Part shown: one piece after another, positions 1 through 7,989 of the stretch
Numbering within the stretch: position 1 is the first letter of the stretch
Layout of the letters: each line of letters begins with the position of its first letter
Source of the DNA: Bacteroidales bacterium UBA1769
GTDB lineage: Bacteria > Bacteroidota > Bacteroidia > Bacteroidales > UBA932
Assembly: GCA_002314725.1 (NCBI GenBank)
Contig: DCGV01000122.1
Location: 1 to 18,079 of the forward strand
Direction: 5' to 3'
Length of the DNA stretch: 18,079 nt
Translations under genes and position numbers: made by a program
The notes under the pieces: model-generated
Databases searched by the model: none
The model's input: the letters and a program-made list of their open reading frames with translations, nothing else
Told to the model about the DNA's origin: nothing

Positions 1-254
1 GCAGCTGAGTGAGTCATACCTGAGCAACCGATTGTCTCTACAAGAGCTTCTTCGATGATACCGTCTTTTACATTCAAGGATAGTTTGCAGGCACCTTGTT
101 GCGGAGCGCACCAACCGATACCGTGAGTCATACCTGAAATGTCTTTAATCTCTTTAGCTTTTACCCATTTTCCTTCCTCAGGAATTGGAGCTGGGCCGTG
201 ATTCGGGCCTTTTTTAACAACACACATGTGCTGTACTTCTTGTGAATAAACCAT
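1..254 (-). CDS. NifU-like iron-sulfur cluster assembly scaffold protein (GGGtGRT-associated), 3' part missing
   Basis: Only the first 84 codons lie in the window; the gene continues past the left edge. The protein starts MVYSQEVQHMCVVKKGPNHG and contains GWCAPQQGACKLSLNV (residues 47-62) and ETIGCSGMTHSA (73-84). I recognise this from Bacteroidota proteins annotated as Fe-S cluster assembly scaffolds that sit beside a GGGtGRT protein. The GCSGMTHSA segment resembles the cysteine-serine motif of NifU/IscU scaffolds. Cysteines 11, 49, 56 and 77 are candidate cluster ligands. The expected role is cytoplasmic Fe-S cluster handling; the exact client is unknown. The start lies 32 nt after the stop of the plug-domain gene on the same strand, and I see no clear promoter or terminator between them, so cotranscription is possible. 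Only a weak TAGATTTA box is visible there. Confidence 0.8.
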   Translation of the reverse strand, partial: MVYSQEVQHMCVVKKGPNHGPAPIPEEGKWVKAKEIKDISGMTHGIGWCAPQQGACKLSLNVKDGIIEEALVETIGCSGMTHSA

Positions 255-286
255 AATTAGTTATTAGTTATTAAATCTATTATTGA

Positions 287-955
287 TTATTGTCTTTTTG
301 TTTTTATGATGATTACTCCGTTGGATCCTCTCACACCATACATTGAACCGTCACTTGAAACTTCCACATTGTCAATATCATATATATTTACATCAGTGAG
401 CGCTTGCATCTCAATGCCGTCAACGATAATCAATGCGTATGACGAACCCAACAGAGAGTTGATGCCACGTAGCATGACCTGCCCGTCTTCACTTACTGAA
501 GCTCCAGGTACAAAATTCTGGATGGCCTCTGCCAGGGAGTGATAGATGCCCCTTGTGAAAAGGTCGCCGGTAATACCGTGGGATGTGGTTGTCATCTCCC
601 GTCTGTTGACGAAATTGTACCCCATATCAACAAGTTCAGGTTCAAAAGTGGCGTCAGCCTTATAATCCTCCATGATTCTTATCTTGATACTCTTTCGCCC
701 GCCAACAGGAACTTCAATCTCAGCTTTTTTATATTTTACGACAAGGGTGTCGTTTGCATTGATTGAGGTAAATCCGAAACGGCCATCTTTGGTAGAAGAT
801 GTCATCAATGATGTGTTCTTGATGAAAATCTGGGCTTTGATTCCCTTGTCAAAAGTGTTTACAACAAGTCCGTTGAAAGGAACGGTGTCTGAATTCTGGG
901 CGAATAAAGAAACTGAGCTTATAATTGCAATAAATAGGGTGAGTAAATGTTTCAT
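287..955 (-). CDS. Secreted CarboxypepD_reg plus TonB plug-domain protein without a beta-barrel
   Basis: This is a 222-residue protein with an N-terminal signal peptide (MKHLLTLFIAIISSVSLFAQ). A carboxypeptidase-regulatory-like beta-sandwich follows at about residues 25-90 (FNGLVVNTFDKGIKAQIFIK, KDGRFGF). A SusC/RagA-type TonB plug domain follows at about 125-222 (LAEAIQNFVPGASVSEDGQV, MLRGINSL, ALIIVDGIE, MYGVRGSNGVIIIKTK). It stops after the plug, so the roughly 700-residue barrel of a SusC transporter is absent. The last segment is intact and reaches a clean stop, so it looks like a genuine small protein rather than decay. I chose the ATG at 955 because it starts the signal peptide; a longer reading of the frame runs through the tRNA gene and is artefactual. 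The mature protein is expected in the periplasm or outer membrane. Its function is unknown; binding a partner barrel or competing with plugs are guesses. Confidence 0.75.
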   Translation of the reverse strand: MKHLLTLFIAIISSVSLFAQNSDTVPFNGLVVNTFDKGIKAQIFIKNTSLMTSSTKDGRFGFTSINANDTLVVKYKKAEIEVPVGGRKSIKIRIMEDYKADATFEPELVDMGYNFVNRREMTTTSHGITGDLFTRGIYHSLAEAIQNFVPGASVSEDGQVMLRGINSLLGSSYALIIVDGIEMQALTDVNIYDIDNVEVSSDGSMYGVRGSNGVIIIKTKRQ

Positions 956-978
956 GAAGTTCGTCCTTAGAAGCTGTT

Positions 979-1054
979 TGGAGCGGAATACGAGGTTCGA
1001 ACTCGCGACCTTCGGCTTGGGAAGCCAACGCTCTGCCAACTGAGCTAATTCCGC
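979..1054 (-). tRNA. tRNA-Gly (anticodon CCC)
   Basis: The minus strand folds into a full cloverleaf. The acceptor stem is GCGGAAT/ATTCCGC, the D arm GCTC-AGTTGGCA-GAGC, the anticodon arm TTGGC-TTCCCAA-GCCGA, and the T arm carries TTCGAAC. The anticodon is CCC, reading GGG glycine codons. The discriminator base is T (position 982) and CCA is encoded directly after it (981-979). The tRNA body is 982-1054 (73 nt). A Bacteroidota -7 box lies 18 nt upstream. The plug-domain gene starts only 23 nt after the CCA, so the tRNA may be cut from the 5' end of a longer mRNA. Confidence 0.95.
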
Positions 1055-1072
1055 AATTAGTCTATATCCTTG

Positions 1073-1080
1073 CAAAGGTA
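1073..1080 (-). promoter_or_regulatory. Promoter -7 box for tRNA-Gly and the downstream genes
   Basis: The minus strand reads TACCTTTG, an exact match to the Bacteroidota -7 consensus TAnnTTTG, 18 nt upstream of the tRNA 5' end. I found no well-spaced TTG (-33) element. Transcription from here would run left through the tRNA and plausibly into the plug-domain gene. Confidence 0.6.
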
Positions 1081-1116
1081 ATCAAAAATACAATACGGAG
1101 AATAGAAAAAGATAAT

Positions 1117-1124
1117 TACTTTTG
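1117..1124 (+). promoter_or_regulatory. Promoter -7 box for the FtsX-like permease gene
   Basis: TACTTTTG matches TAnnTTTG and lies 21 nt upstream of the ATG at 1146. No TTG occurs at the usual distance. It stands back to back with the tRNA-Gly promoter, 36 bp away, so the two divergent units share an AT-rich control region. Confidence 0.5.
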
Positions 1125-1145
1125 TATTTGCAAATCAGGGTAATA

Positions 1146-2363
1146 ATGGGGAAATACTCTTTCATATCCAATAAGATAGCTTCCAATAGGGTTGTTAATG
1201 CAATAGCCTGGATATCAGTTTCGTTGAGCGTAGCTATAATGATAGTGGCCATCTCTGTTGTGAGCGGTTTCAAAAGCGAGATCGGATCTAAAGCGACAGG
1301 ATTTATGGGTTCTATTGTGTTGACAGTCCCGGGACAGAGTCCGGTTAATGATTTGTATCCACAAAGTATCAACGTATCTTATCTGAACTCCCTGAAGGAA
1401 CTTGAATACATTGAGTCCGTAGATGGAGTTGCCTATAAATCCGGAATGGTCAAAGCCGAGGATGAGCTGTATGGTCTATATTTCAAGGGCGTTGACTCTA
1501 CATATAATTTCTCTTTTTTTGAGAAATGTCTCGACTCTGGCGAAGTTCCAACGTTCGAAGGTCGTATCAGTAGCGATATTATGATCTCTGAAAGAACGGC
1601 CAAGGCACTCGGGTATAATGTAGGTGATGAGGTGGTTGCCTATTTTGTGGGTGATGAGGTTAAGGTGAGGAAGTTTGAAGTGAAAGCCATATTTGATGCT
1701 CAATTGGAAGATATTGACAAAACTATGGCAATTGTTGATATAAGGCAAGTCCAAAGGATATGTGGTTGGAGTTCAGACGATGTGTCATCTATTGAAATAA
1801 GGCTTACCAAAGGGGCTGATCTAGATCGATCAATCTCTGCGGTTGCAGATTTGGTATATGCTGAATCAGAAGAGGATGATCCTTCATATTTTGTCACGGA
1901 TATAAGAGAGATTTTTGGTCATCTATTTGACTGGTTGGCACTTCTGGATTTGAATGTGTTAATGATTTTGATATTGATGATGATAGTTGCCGGATTCAAT
2001 ATGATATCCGCAATTCTTATTATTTTATTTGAAAAAATATCAATGATAGGACTCCTTAAAGCGTTGGGAATGAATAATAGGGAAGTGGGGAGAGTCTTTC
2101 TTCTACGTGCACTGAAAATCATCGTGAAGGGCATTGTCTGGGGAACTGTTATAGGCGTGGCAATCTGTCTGGTTCAGCAATATACTCATCTTATCACTCT
2201 CAATCCTGATAATTACTTCGTGAAATTTGTACCGATAGATATGAATGTATGGAAGATTGTCGCTCTCGATTCAGTCTCTACGGTTGTAATAATGGCAATA
2301 ATATCGATTTCTACGGTATTTATCTCTAAAATAAGTCCGGACAGGACCATGCGTGTTGAGTAG
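1146..2363 (+). CDS. FtsX-like ABC transporter permease (LolC/LolE type)
   Basis: This 405-residue inner-membrane protein has the MacB/LolE plan. One N-terminal membrane helix (about residues 18-41, NAIAWISVSLSVAIMIVAIS) is followed by a large extracytoplasmic domain (about 42-265). Three more helices follow (about 268-296, 322-345 and 372-394). Between helices 2 and 3 lies the cytoplasmic coupling segment KISMIGLLKALGMNNREV (297-314), characteristic of FtsX-family permeases that contact an ABC ATPase. LolC/E proteins extract lipoproteins to the outer membrane with the ATPase LolD, but no ATPase gene is present here, so the substrate is unproven. I chose the ATG at 1146, giving a start just ahead of the first helix; an in-frame TTG at 1122 overlaps the promoter. 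It appears to be a single-gene unit, with a hairpin and a new promoter immediately downstream. Confidence 0.85.
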   Translation: MGKYSFISNKIASNRVVNAIAWISVSLSVAIMIVAISVVSGFKSEIGSKATGFMGSIVLTVPGQSPVNDLYPQSINVSYLNSLKELEYIESVDGVAYKSGMVKAEDELYGLYFKGVDSTYNFSFFEKCLDSGEVPTFEGRISSDIMISERTAKALGYNVGDEVVAYFVGDEVKVRKFEVKAIFDAQLEDIDKTMAIVDIRQVQRICGWSSDDVSSIEIRLTKGADLDRSISAVADLVYAESEEDDPSYFVTDIREIFGHLFDWLALLDLNVLMILILMMIVAGFNMISAILIILFEKISMIGLLKALGMNNREVGRVFLLRALKIIVKGIVWGTVIGVAICLVQQYTHLITLNPDNYFVKFVPIDMNVWKIVALDSVSTVVIMAIISISTVFISKISPDRTMRVE

Positions 2364-2382
2364 TAGTTGAATTAATCAACTA
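2364..2382 (+). repeat. Perfect 7-bp inverted repeat, operator or weak terminator
   Basis: TAGTTGA-ATTAA-TCAACTA is a perfect inverted repeat starting right after the permease stop codon. It contains the TTG (-33) element of the next promoter, so it could be an operator for the operon that starts with the NAD-salvage gene. It could instead be a weak AT-rich transcription terminator for the permease gene. The sequence alone does not decide. Confidence 0.5.
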
Positions 2383-2397
2383 TTATTTGTAACTTTG
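2367..2397 (+). promoter_or_regulatory. Bacteroidota-type promoter of the NAD-salvage/cell-wall-recycling operon
   Basis: TTG at 2367-2369, a 20-nt spacer, and TAACTTTG at 2390-2397 match the Bacteroidota consensus TTG-N19-21-TAnnTTTG. The start codon at 2427 lies 29 nt downstream, leaving a short 5' UTR. The six following genes are spaced from a 35-nt overlap to a 3-nt gap, and I see no internal promoter of this quality, so this site probably drives all of them. Confidence 0.7.
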
Positions 2398-2426
2398 CTA
2401 TTTCGTAAGGGAATTATTTTAGACGT

Positions 2427-4445
2427 ATGCTGAATATTTCATACTGCTCGGATAAATATCAATACACGATGGGGAAATCCTTCTTCGATGAGGGTAGGAG
2501 GGATAAAATCGCAATCTTCAATCTTTTTTTTAGAGAGGCTCCGGACAAAAACAATTGGGCCGTTGTCAGCGGTGTGAGGGAAGCTTTACAGATGATTCAA
2601 GGTCTTGGATGTGAAGATGTGTCATTCTTTGAAAAATTCCTTCCCGGTGATGATTATAAAAAGTTTCGAGAATACCTTTCCACAATGAAGTTTTCCGGAC
2701 AGGTATATGCGATGAAAGAGGGTGAAATAGCATTTCCAAAACAGCCAATCATTACAATTGTTGGGCCCATCATTGAAGCCCAGGTGCTTGAAACTCCGCT
2801 TCTGTGCATCATGAATCATCAGATGGCCATTGCTACCAAAGCTTCAAGAGTGACTCGAAGTACATCCAAGCCAGTAAGTGAATTTGGCTCAAGACGTGCA
2901 CATGGTCCTTGGGCTGCAGAATATGGCGCAAAAGCCGCATTCATAGGGGGATGTGCAAACTCATCCAACATACTTGCAGGTATCGAGTTCGGCTTTCCAT
3001 CAAGCGGTACGATGGCACACAGCTATACCACATCTTACGGATGCAACATAGAGGGCGAGTTGAAGGCCTTCAATACATATATCAATACACACCGTGGAGA
3101 GGGACTGATACTACTTGTAGATACTTTCGATACATTGAAATGTGGTGTAAAGAATGCTATCCGTGCTTTCAGAGAGAATGGTATTGATGACAATTATAAA
3201 CCAGGATATGGTATAAGGCTGGACAGCGGAGATCTGGCATATCTCTCTAGAAGATGTCGCGAAATGCTGGATGCTGCAGGTCTGAAAAAGTGCAAGATAT
3301 TTGCGACAAATGCTCTTGATGAGTATATTATCTCTGAAATTGAGAGACAGGATGCCAAGATTGACTCCTATGGGGTAGGTGATGCAATTGCGACAAGTAA
3401 GCACAATCCTTGTTTCGGTAATGTATATAAACTTGTTCAATTTGATGGCGAACCTGTGCTGAAACGCTCAGAAGATAAGGTTAAACTTATTAATCCTGGT
3501 TTCCAAGTTACATATCGTATTATCCAGGATGGAAAATTCAAGGCTGATGTAACATGTCTCCGTGGTGACTCTTTCTCTAAAACAATTGAAGCTGGAGAGT
3601 ATCTTGAGATTGTCGATGAAAAGGATGAAACCAAACGCACATCATTTGAATCCGGCTCATATACATATAAGGAGTTACAAGAACTTATTTATGACAATGG
3701 TCAAGTGTTTGAAGATAATCGCACCATTTACGAAAAACGCGATTACTACAAATCAAATCTTGCCAGCCTTAATGAGACACAGACAAGAATCATCAATCCA
3801 CACTATTATAAAGTAGATATATCAGATGATCTTTATGATATGAAGATGCACCTCATCAATAAATTGATGAATCAGATTACTCTTATGGATAAGGGTGAAG
3901 ATGTTGCTCATGTCGTTGTGGATATGCTTTATGATTTTATCGATGGTTCTCTCGCCTGTGGAAATGCAGAGAATGCTGTAAAATTGGACGTTGAGTATAT
4001 AACGAACCATCCTGAAAATAAAGTCTATTATGTGGCCGACCATCACCCTGCAAATCACTCTTCGTTCAAGGAGAATGGCGGTATATGGCCAGCCCATTGT
4101 GTGGCAGGAACTCATGGAGGCTCAATCCATAGCGAATTCTATAAGCTTGGGCACAACGCTCCATCTAAGGAGAATACATTCTATAAAGCTACTGAAGTGG
4201 AAAAAGAGGAGTATTCGGGATATGAAGCAAGACGTGAAGATGGTACAAAACTTGCTGATTTGCTGCCGAAGAATGTAATCATAAGCGGTATAGCTACTGA
4301 ATATTGTATTAGAGAGACTATTTTTAACTTGATAAAGGGTGGACATACCGTATATCTACGTGAAAATGCTTTGGGATATATAGAGGAAGAGGGGCATAAC
4401 AGGGTACTTGCCGAGTTGTCACGTATTAGCGTCAAGATTATTTAA
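2427..4445 (+). CDS. Fusion of nicotinate phosphoribosyltransferase and nicotinamidase
   Basis: This 672-residue protein joins two NAD-salvage enzymes. Residues 1-460 resemble nicotinate phosphoribosyltransferase (nicotinate + PRPP + ATP to NaMN): GSRRAHG (154-160), GTMAHSY with candidate phospho-acceptor His198, DSGDL (266-270) and TNALDE (294-299). The RR motif favours nicotinate over nicotinamide as substrate. Residues 493-672 form an isochorismatase-fold nicotinamidase. Its likely catalytic triad is Asp499, Lys587 and Cys627 (GIATEYCIRE), and likely metal ligands are Asp538, His540 and His557 (DHHPANH, GGIWPAHC). The usual Trp in DWHP is His here. One polypeptide could therefore turn nicotinamide into NaMN, with the second reaction encoded first. 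The reading frame is continuous and both active sites look intact. The downstream gene overlaps its stop by 1 nt. Confidence 0.88.
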   Translation: MLNISYCSDKYQYTMGKSFFDEGRRDKIAIFNLFFREAPDKNNWAVVSGVREALQMIQGLGCEDVSFFEKFLPGDDYKKFREYLSTMKFSGQVYAMKEGEIAFPKQPIITIVGPIIEAQVLETPLLCIMNHQMAIATKASRVTRSTSKPVSEFGSRRAHGPWAAEYGAKAAFIGGCANSSNILAGIEFGFPSSGTMAHSYTTSYGCNIEGELKAFNTYINTHRGEGLILLVDTFDTLKCGVKNAIRAFRENGIDDNYKPGYGIRLDSGDLAYLSRRCREMLDAAGLKKCKIFATNALDEYIISEIERQDAKIDSYGVGDAIATSKHNPCFGNVYKLVQFDGEPVLKRSEDKVKLINPGFQVTYRIIQDGKFKADVTCLRGDSFSKTIEAGEYLEIVDEKDETKRTSFESGSYTYKELQELIYDNGQVFEDNRTIYEKRDYYKSNLASLNETQTRIINPHYYKVDISDDLYDMKMHLINKLMNQITLMDKGEDVAHVVVDMLYDFIDGSLACGNAENAVKLDVEYITNHPENKVYYVADHHPANHSSFKENGGIWPAHCVAGTHGGSIHSEFYKLGHNAPSKENTFYKATEVEKEEYSGYEARREDGTKLADLLPKNVIISGIATEYCIRETIFNLIKGGHTVYLRENALGYIEEEGHNRVLAELSRISVKII

Positions 4446-6886
4446 TGAAGAGATTATTAACATATCTGTTTGTGTTTTCAATGGTTATTGGATTCTCTTT
4501 CAATGTTGAAGGGAGATCCAAATCAAGATATATACTTCCATCGAAAGTGGTTCTTGTTATAGATCAAGATACATTGGTACTTCAAAGACCGATTCCAGAT
4601 GGCAGAATCCAACCGACTGAAAACATTTTAGAGCCAGATCCTTCGACACTTGAGACGAAGGCCGTCAGTGATACTACTGATATCGACACACTTGCATTAA
4701 TCGACTCCATCTTATACAGTTATGATTTTTATGGAGCAGTCCTTGACTCTTTCAAATTTGTCATGGATTCGGCTGGAAAGATAGTTGGATATCGAAATTT
4801 CAACGATACATTAGTGATTTCTCAGATTCCTGAGCTTTTCTGGCAGACTATTGATACCGTCACAATGCCATACCTGGATTCGATGTACTCTGAGTACTAT
4901 ATTGCGATGACAGTCGGTCTTCCTGACGCGAAAGATATCAAACGTGCCGAGAAAAAGAATAAGAGAGATTATCGTGACAGTGTGAAGAAAGCTGAGCCGC
5001 GCGTTCTTGCCACCTCGGCAATTCCAAAGTCCGCCTATTTCGAGCAGATCATCACATGGACACCAGATGTTGATTTCAATGAGATTGAACTCGGTACCAT
5101 GGATACCACCTTCAATTATAATTTCAATGAGATACCGTTCTTCAAGAAGGACGTGAATGCAACATATCTAGGTACAGTAGGATCTGCCGCCCAGGAGTAT
5201 AACTGGTTCAAACGTGAGAGTGTAGATGTATTCCATGCATTCGATCCATATATCTCATACTCCTATACTCCGGAGAATGTGCCTCAGTACAATACAAAAA
5301 CCCCATATACAGAGTTGGCATATTGGGGAACATTGTTTGAAACAAAGAAAAAGGAGGAGTCACAAGTCAAACTCCTTACTACACAGAATATTACACCTGA
5401 ACTGAATTTTACTTTGGGCTATCGTCAATATGGTTCAAAGGGACTATTGACACATGAGGAGACTGACAACAGAACTTCATTTGCTGAGGTCAATTATTTA
5501 GGAAAGAGGTATATTCTTAACGCCGGATATATCGGACAGAAGATACGTCGAAATGAAAATGGCGGCTTGAAGGATCCATTCTGGGTACAAGACACTATCG
5601 TCGATCCGAAGACAGTTGAAGTCAACTTGAAGAATGCATATAACGAATTGAAGCGAAGGACGGTATATCTTACACATTCTCTCTCTATCCCGATGAATTT
5701 CTTCAGGAAGGACAAGGATTCCCTCGATTTGGATCAGGGTACAATGGCATTCATTGGACATAGTTTCGAGTATTCTACCTACAACAAAGTCTATACAGAT
5801 GAGATAGAGACCTCCAATACTTCAGCCAGGAATTTTTATAACAACCAATTCTTCGTTAATAAAACGACAAGCAATGACATCATGAATGTCCGTATGCTTG
5901 AGAATAAGTTCTTTATTAAACTCCAACCATTTGCGCCTGATGCGATCATCTCGAAAATCAATGGTGGTATAGGTTATCAGATACTCTCCATATATGATTT
6001 TAAACCTGAGTATTACTACAAGGGAGTAGATAGAGAGATTCAAAACAATATGTATCTCTATGCAGGTGCACAGGGACAGTTCAGAAAGTATTTTGCATGG
6101 GATGCTGATGGTAAATACACCTATGCCGGATACAATTTGAACGACTTTGAACTTAACGGCAAGGTTAAACTGTCAGCTTATCCATTCAAGGATGGCGTTC
6201 ATCTGACCGGAAAGTTCCACACATCGCTTAAGGAACCGGAGTATTATCAGCAACATCTTTACTTCAACCATCATAAATGGGATAATGATTTTAAAAAGAG
6301 CTCCAAGACTTCCGTAGAGGCAATTCTTGAAATACCTGTAACGTCAACCAAGGCTGTTGTTGATTACGCACTTGTGGACAATCTTATCTATTATGACACA
6401 CTATCCAATATCCAGCAACACGGTGAGCTTATCAGCGTATTGTCTGCATCATTGGAACAGAATATCAAATTGGGAATCCTTCACCTTGACAATAGGGCAC
6501 TTTTCCAAATCAGTTCAAATGAGGATGTCCTTCCACTTCCAAAGCTGGCGTTCAATTTGAAATATTACATTGAGTTCCCGGTAGTTAAGAACGTTATGAC
6601 TATGCAGCTTGGCGTTAACGGACTTTTGAATACTCCATATTATGCACAGGATTACTCTCCGGACCTTGGTGTTTTCTTCAATCAGAAAAATGAGTTGGTA
6701 GGAGGGTTGGACACTCCATATATAGATGCATTCGTCAATGTTCAATGGAAGAACGTAAGCGCATTTGTCAAATATACCAATGCGATGATCAATCGTTTGA
6801 CTACAGATTATTTCTCAGCATATCATTACATCAGGCCACAGAGCGGATTTAAATTTGGGGTATTTTGGCCATTTAATATCCGATAA
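4445..6886 (+). CDS. Putative outer-membrane porin (PF14121-like)
   Basis: This 813-residue protein has a signal peptide (MKRLLTYLFVFSMVIGFSFN) and a roughly 200-residue N-terminal region rich in Asp, Ser and Thr. A long stretch of alternating aromatic and polar strands follows, typical of a beta-barrel (for example YNWFKRESVDVFHAFDPYIS and ELNFTLGYRQYGSKG). The C-terminus FKFGVFWPFNIR fits the last strand of the Bacteroidota putative porin family. The barrel probably lies in the outer membrane; the transported substrate is not known. Its ATG shares one base with the upstream TAA (TAATG), which suggests translational coupling to the NAD-salvage fusion. The next gene starts 2 nt after its stop. 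The family call is from recognition only and was not searched. Confidence 0.8.
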   Translation: MKRLLTYLFVFSMVIGFSFNVEGRSKSRYILPSKVVLVIDQDTLVLQRPIPDGRIQPTENILEPDPSTLETKAVSDTTDIDTLALIDSILYSYDFYGAVLDSFKFVMDSAGKIVGYRNFNDTLVISQIPELFWQTIDTVTMPYLDSMYSEYYIAMTVGLPDAKDIKRAEKKNKRDYRDSVKKAEPRVLATSAIPKSAYFEQIITWTPDVDFNEIELGTMDTTFNYNFNEIPFFKKDVNATYLGTVGSAAQEYNWFKRESVDVFHAFDPYISYSYTPENVPQYNTKTPYTELAYWGTLFETKKKEESQVKLLTTQNITPELNFTLGYRQYGSKGLLTHEETDNRTSFAEVNYLGKRYILNAGYIGQKIRRNENGGLKDPFWVQDTIVDPKTVEVNLKNAYNELKRRTVYLTHSLSIPMNFFRKDKDSLDLDQGTMAFIGHSFEYSTYNKVYTDEIETSNTSARNFYNNQFFVNKTTSNDIMNVRMLENKFFIKLQPFAPDAIISKINGGIGYQILSIYDFKPEYYYKGVDREIQNNMYLYAGAQGQFRKYFAWDADGKYTYAGYNLNDFELNGKVKLSAYPFKDGVHLTGKFHTSLKEPEYYQQHLYFNHHKWDNDFKKSSKTSVEAILEIPVTSTKAVVDYALVDNLIYYDTLSNIQQHGELISVLSASLEQNIKLGILHLDNRALFQISSNEDVLPLPKLAFNLKYYIEFPVVKNVMTMQLGVNGLLNTPYYAQDYSPDLGVFFNQKNELVGGLDTPYIDAFVNVQWKNVSAFVKYTNAMINRLTTDYFSAYHYIRPQSGFKFGVFWPFNIR

Positions 6887-6888
6887 TC

Positions 6889-7989
6889 ATGGCAACTATC
6901 TCTCCTACAGTACGAAAGATGATATTTTTCGGTGTTGCAATCATTATTGCAATATTTTTTTCTGTGAGAGAGAATCGGAACATTGACACCACTACAATTG
7001 ATGGAATAGACACTGTCAGGTGTGTTTTTGCATTGGGAGTGACAATGTATGACCTTGACGGAATGCCTGAGGAACTCAATTATGAGATGATAAAGAGATT
7101 TGTCGGTGAAAGCGGTAAATCATTCGAAGTCTCTAAGACAAAATCCGATGATGTCTGGAGTGTTCTTCTGGATGGGGAGTGCGATATCGTTATTTATGAC
7201 CTACTGAACGGCATTCCTGAAGATGTTGAGCCATTGATTACATATTCGACTCAGACAAAGGATGAGATAGTATGGATTGTTAAACGGGAAAATCATTCAT
7301 TACTTGTCTCAATCAACAATTGGCTAAGGCACTTCACTCACTCTGATGACTATTTCAAATTGATTTCAAGGTATTATAGGTCATATAGAATAGAACCATA
7401 TATCAACCAACATAAGAAGATGGTCCATCTTTCGCCTTATGATGATCTGGTAAAGAAATATTCCGATCTATATGGAGTTGATTGGCGTTTGATCACTTCC
7501 ATAATTTATCAGGAATCAAGATTTCATCTCTCTGCTCAATCACATAAAGATGCACAAGGTCTGATGCAACTTACTTCAGGTACTGCTGCTAGATTCGGTG
7601 CTACCGATCCGATAGATCCTGAACAGAATATTATGGCAGGAACTCAATACATCAGTTATCTTTTGAACTATTTCAACAATGAGGATATCGATCAGGATAA
7701 TAGACTGAAGTTCGCATTGGCTGCCTATAATGCAGGGGAGAGGCGGATTTCTAATATGAGAACATTGGCTGACTCCTTGGATTTGGATAATATGGATTGG
7801 GAAGATGTCAAAAATGCATTTGATTCAACCTCAAGTTTCAGCGGTAAAGAGACAAAATTATATGTTGATAATGTGCTTGAGCGATACAATAAATATCTCG
7901 AGGTGACAACTATCAATAATAGTGAAGTTAAAATTAAAGAAGATGACGACAATGATGAACAAAATAACACTTCCGAAGCCTCAGAATGA
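6889..7989 (+). CDS. MltF-like membrane-bound lytic transglycosylase
   Basis: This 366-residue protein has an N-terminal membrane anchor (about residues 10-25, KMIFFGVAIIIAIFFS). A degenerate periplasmic substrate-binding-like region (about 43-170) follows, then a lytic transglycosylase SLT domain (about 183-340). Glu209 in IIYQESRF is the predicted catalytic acid. GLMQLTS (224-230) and AAYNAGERRI (278-287) are the standard SLT motifs. Such enzymes cleave the MurNAc-GlcNAc bond of peptidoglycan and release 1,6-anhydro-muropeptides. The plan resembles MltF, but the binding domain is shorter than in E. coli MltF. The tail is acidic (EDDDNDEQNN) and overlaps the start of the next gene. Its place in an operon with AmgK- and MurU-like genes fits peptidoglycan turnover and recycling. 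Confidence 0.85.
   Translation: MATISPTVRKMIFFGVAIIIAIFFSVRENRNIDTTTIDGIDTVRCVFALGVTMYDLDGMPEELNYEMIKRFVGESGKSFEVSKTKSDDVWSVLLDGECDIVIYDLLNGIPEDVEPLITYSTQTKDEIVWIVKRENHSLLVSINNWLRHFTHSDDYFKLISRYYRSYRIEPYINQHKKMVHLSPYDDLVKKYSDLYGVDWRLITSIIYQESRFHLSAQSHKDAQGLMQLTSGTAARFGATDPIDPEQNIMAGTQYISYLLNYFNNEDIDQDNRLKFALAAYNAGERRISNMRTLADSLDLDNMDWEDVKNAFDSTSSFSGKETKLYVDNVLERYNKYLEVTTINNSEVKIKEDDDNDEQNNTSEASE

Noticed and set aside
306..542. Plus-strand ORF of 78 codons opposite the plug-domain gene
   Set aside because: It is antisense to a well-supported gene and shows no recognisable protein features. Other ORFs opposite or out of frame with real genes were rejected for the same reason.
956..1075. N-terminal extension of the plug-domain frame (MQGYRLIAELAQLAERWLPK...)
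   Set aside because: It is translation of the tRNA-Gly gene, a familiar artefact; the signal peptide begins at 955.
1122..1145. TTG start giving an 8-residue extension of the permease
   Set aside because: The TTG overlaps the -7 box, and the ATG at 1146 gives a normal N-terminus.
7922..7954. GTG start and a longer N-terminus for the nitroreductase
   Set aside because: It lengthens the overlap with the transglycosylase gene and adds Lys-rich residues unlike the family.
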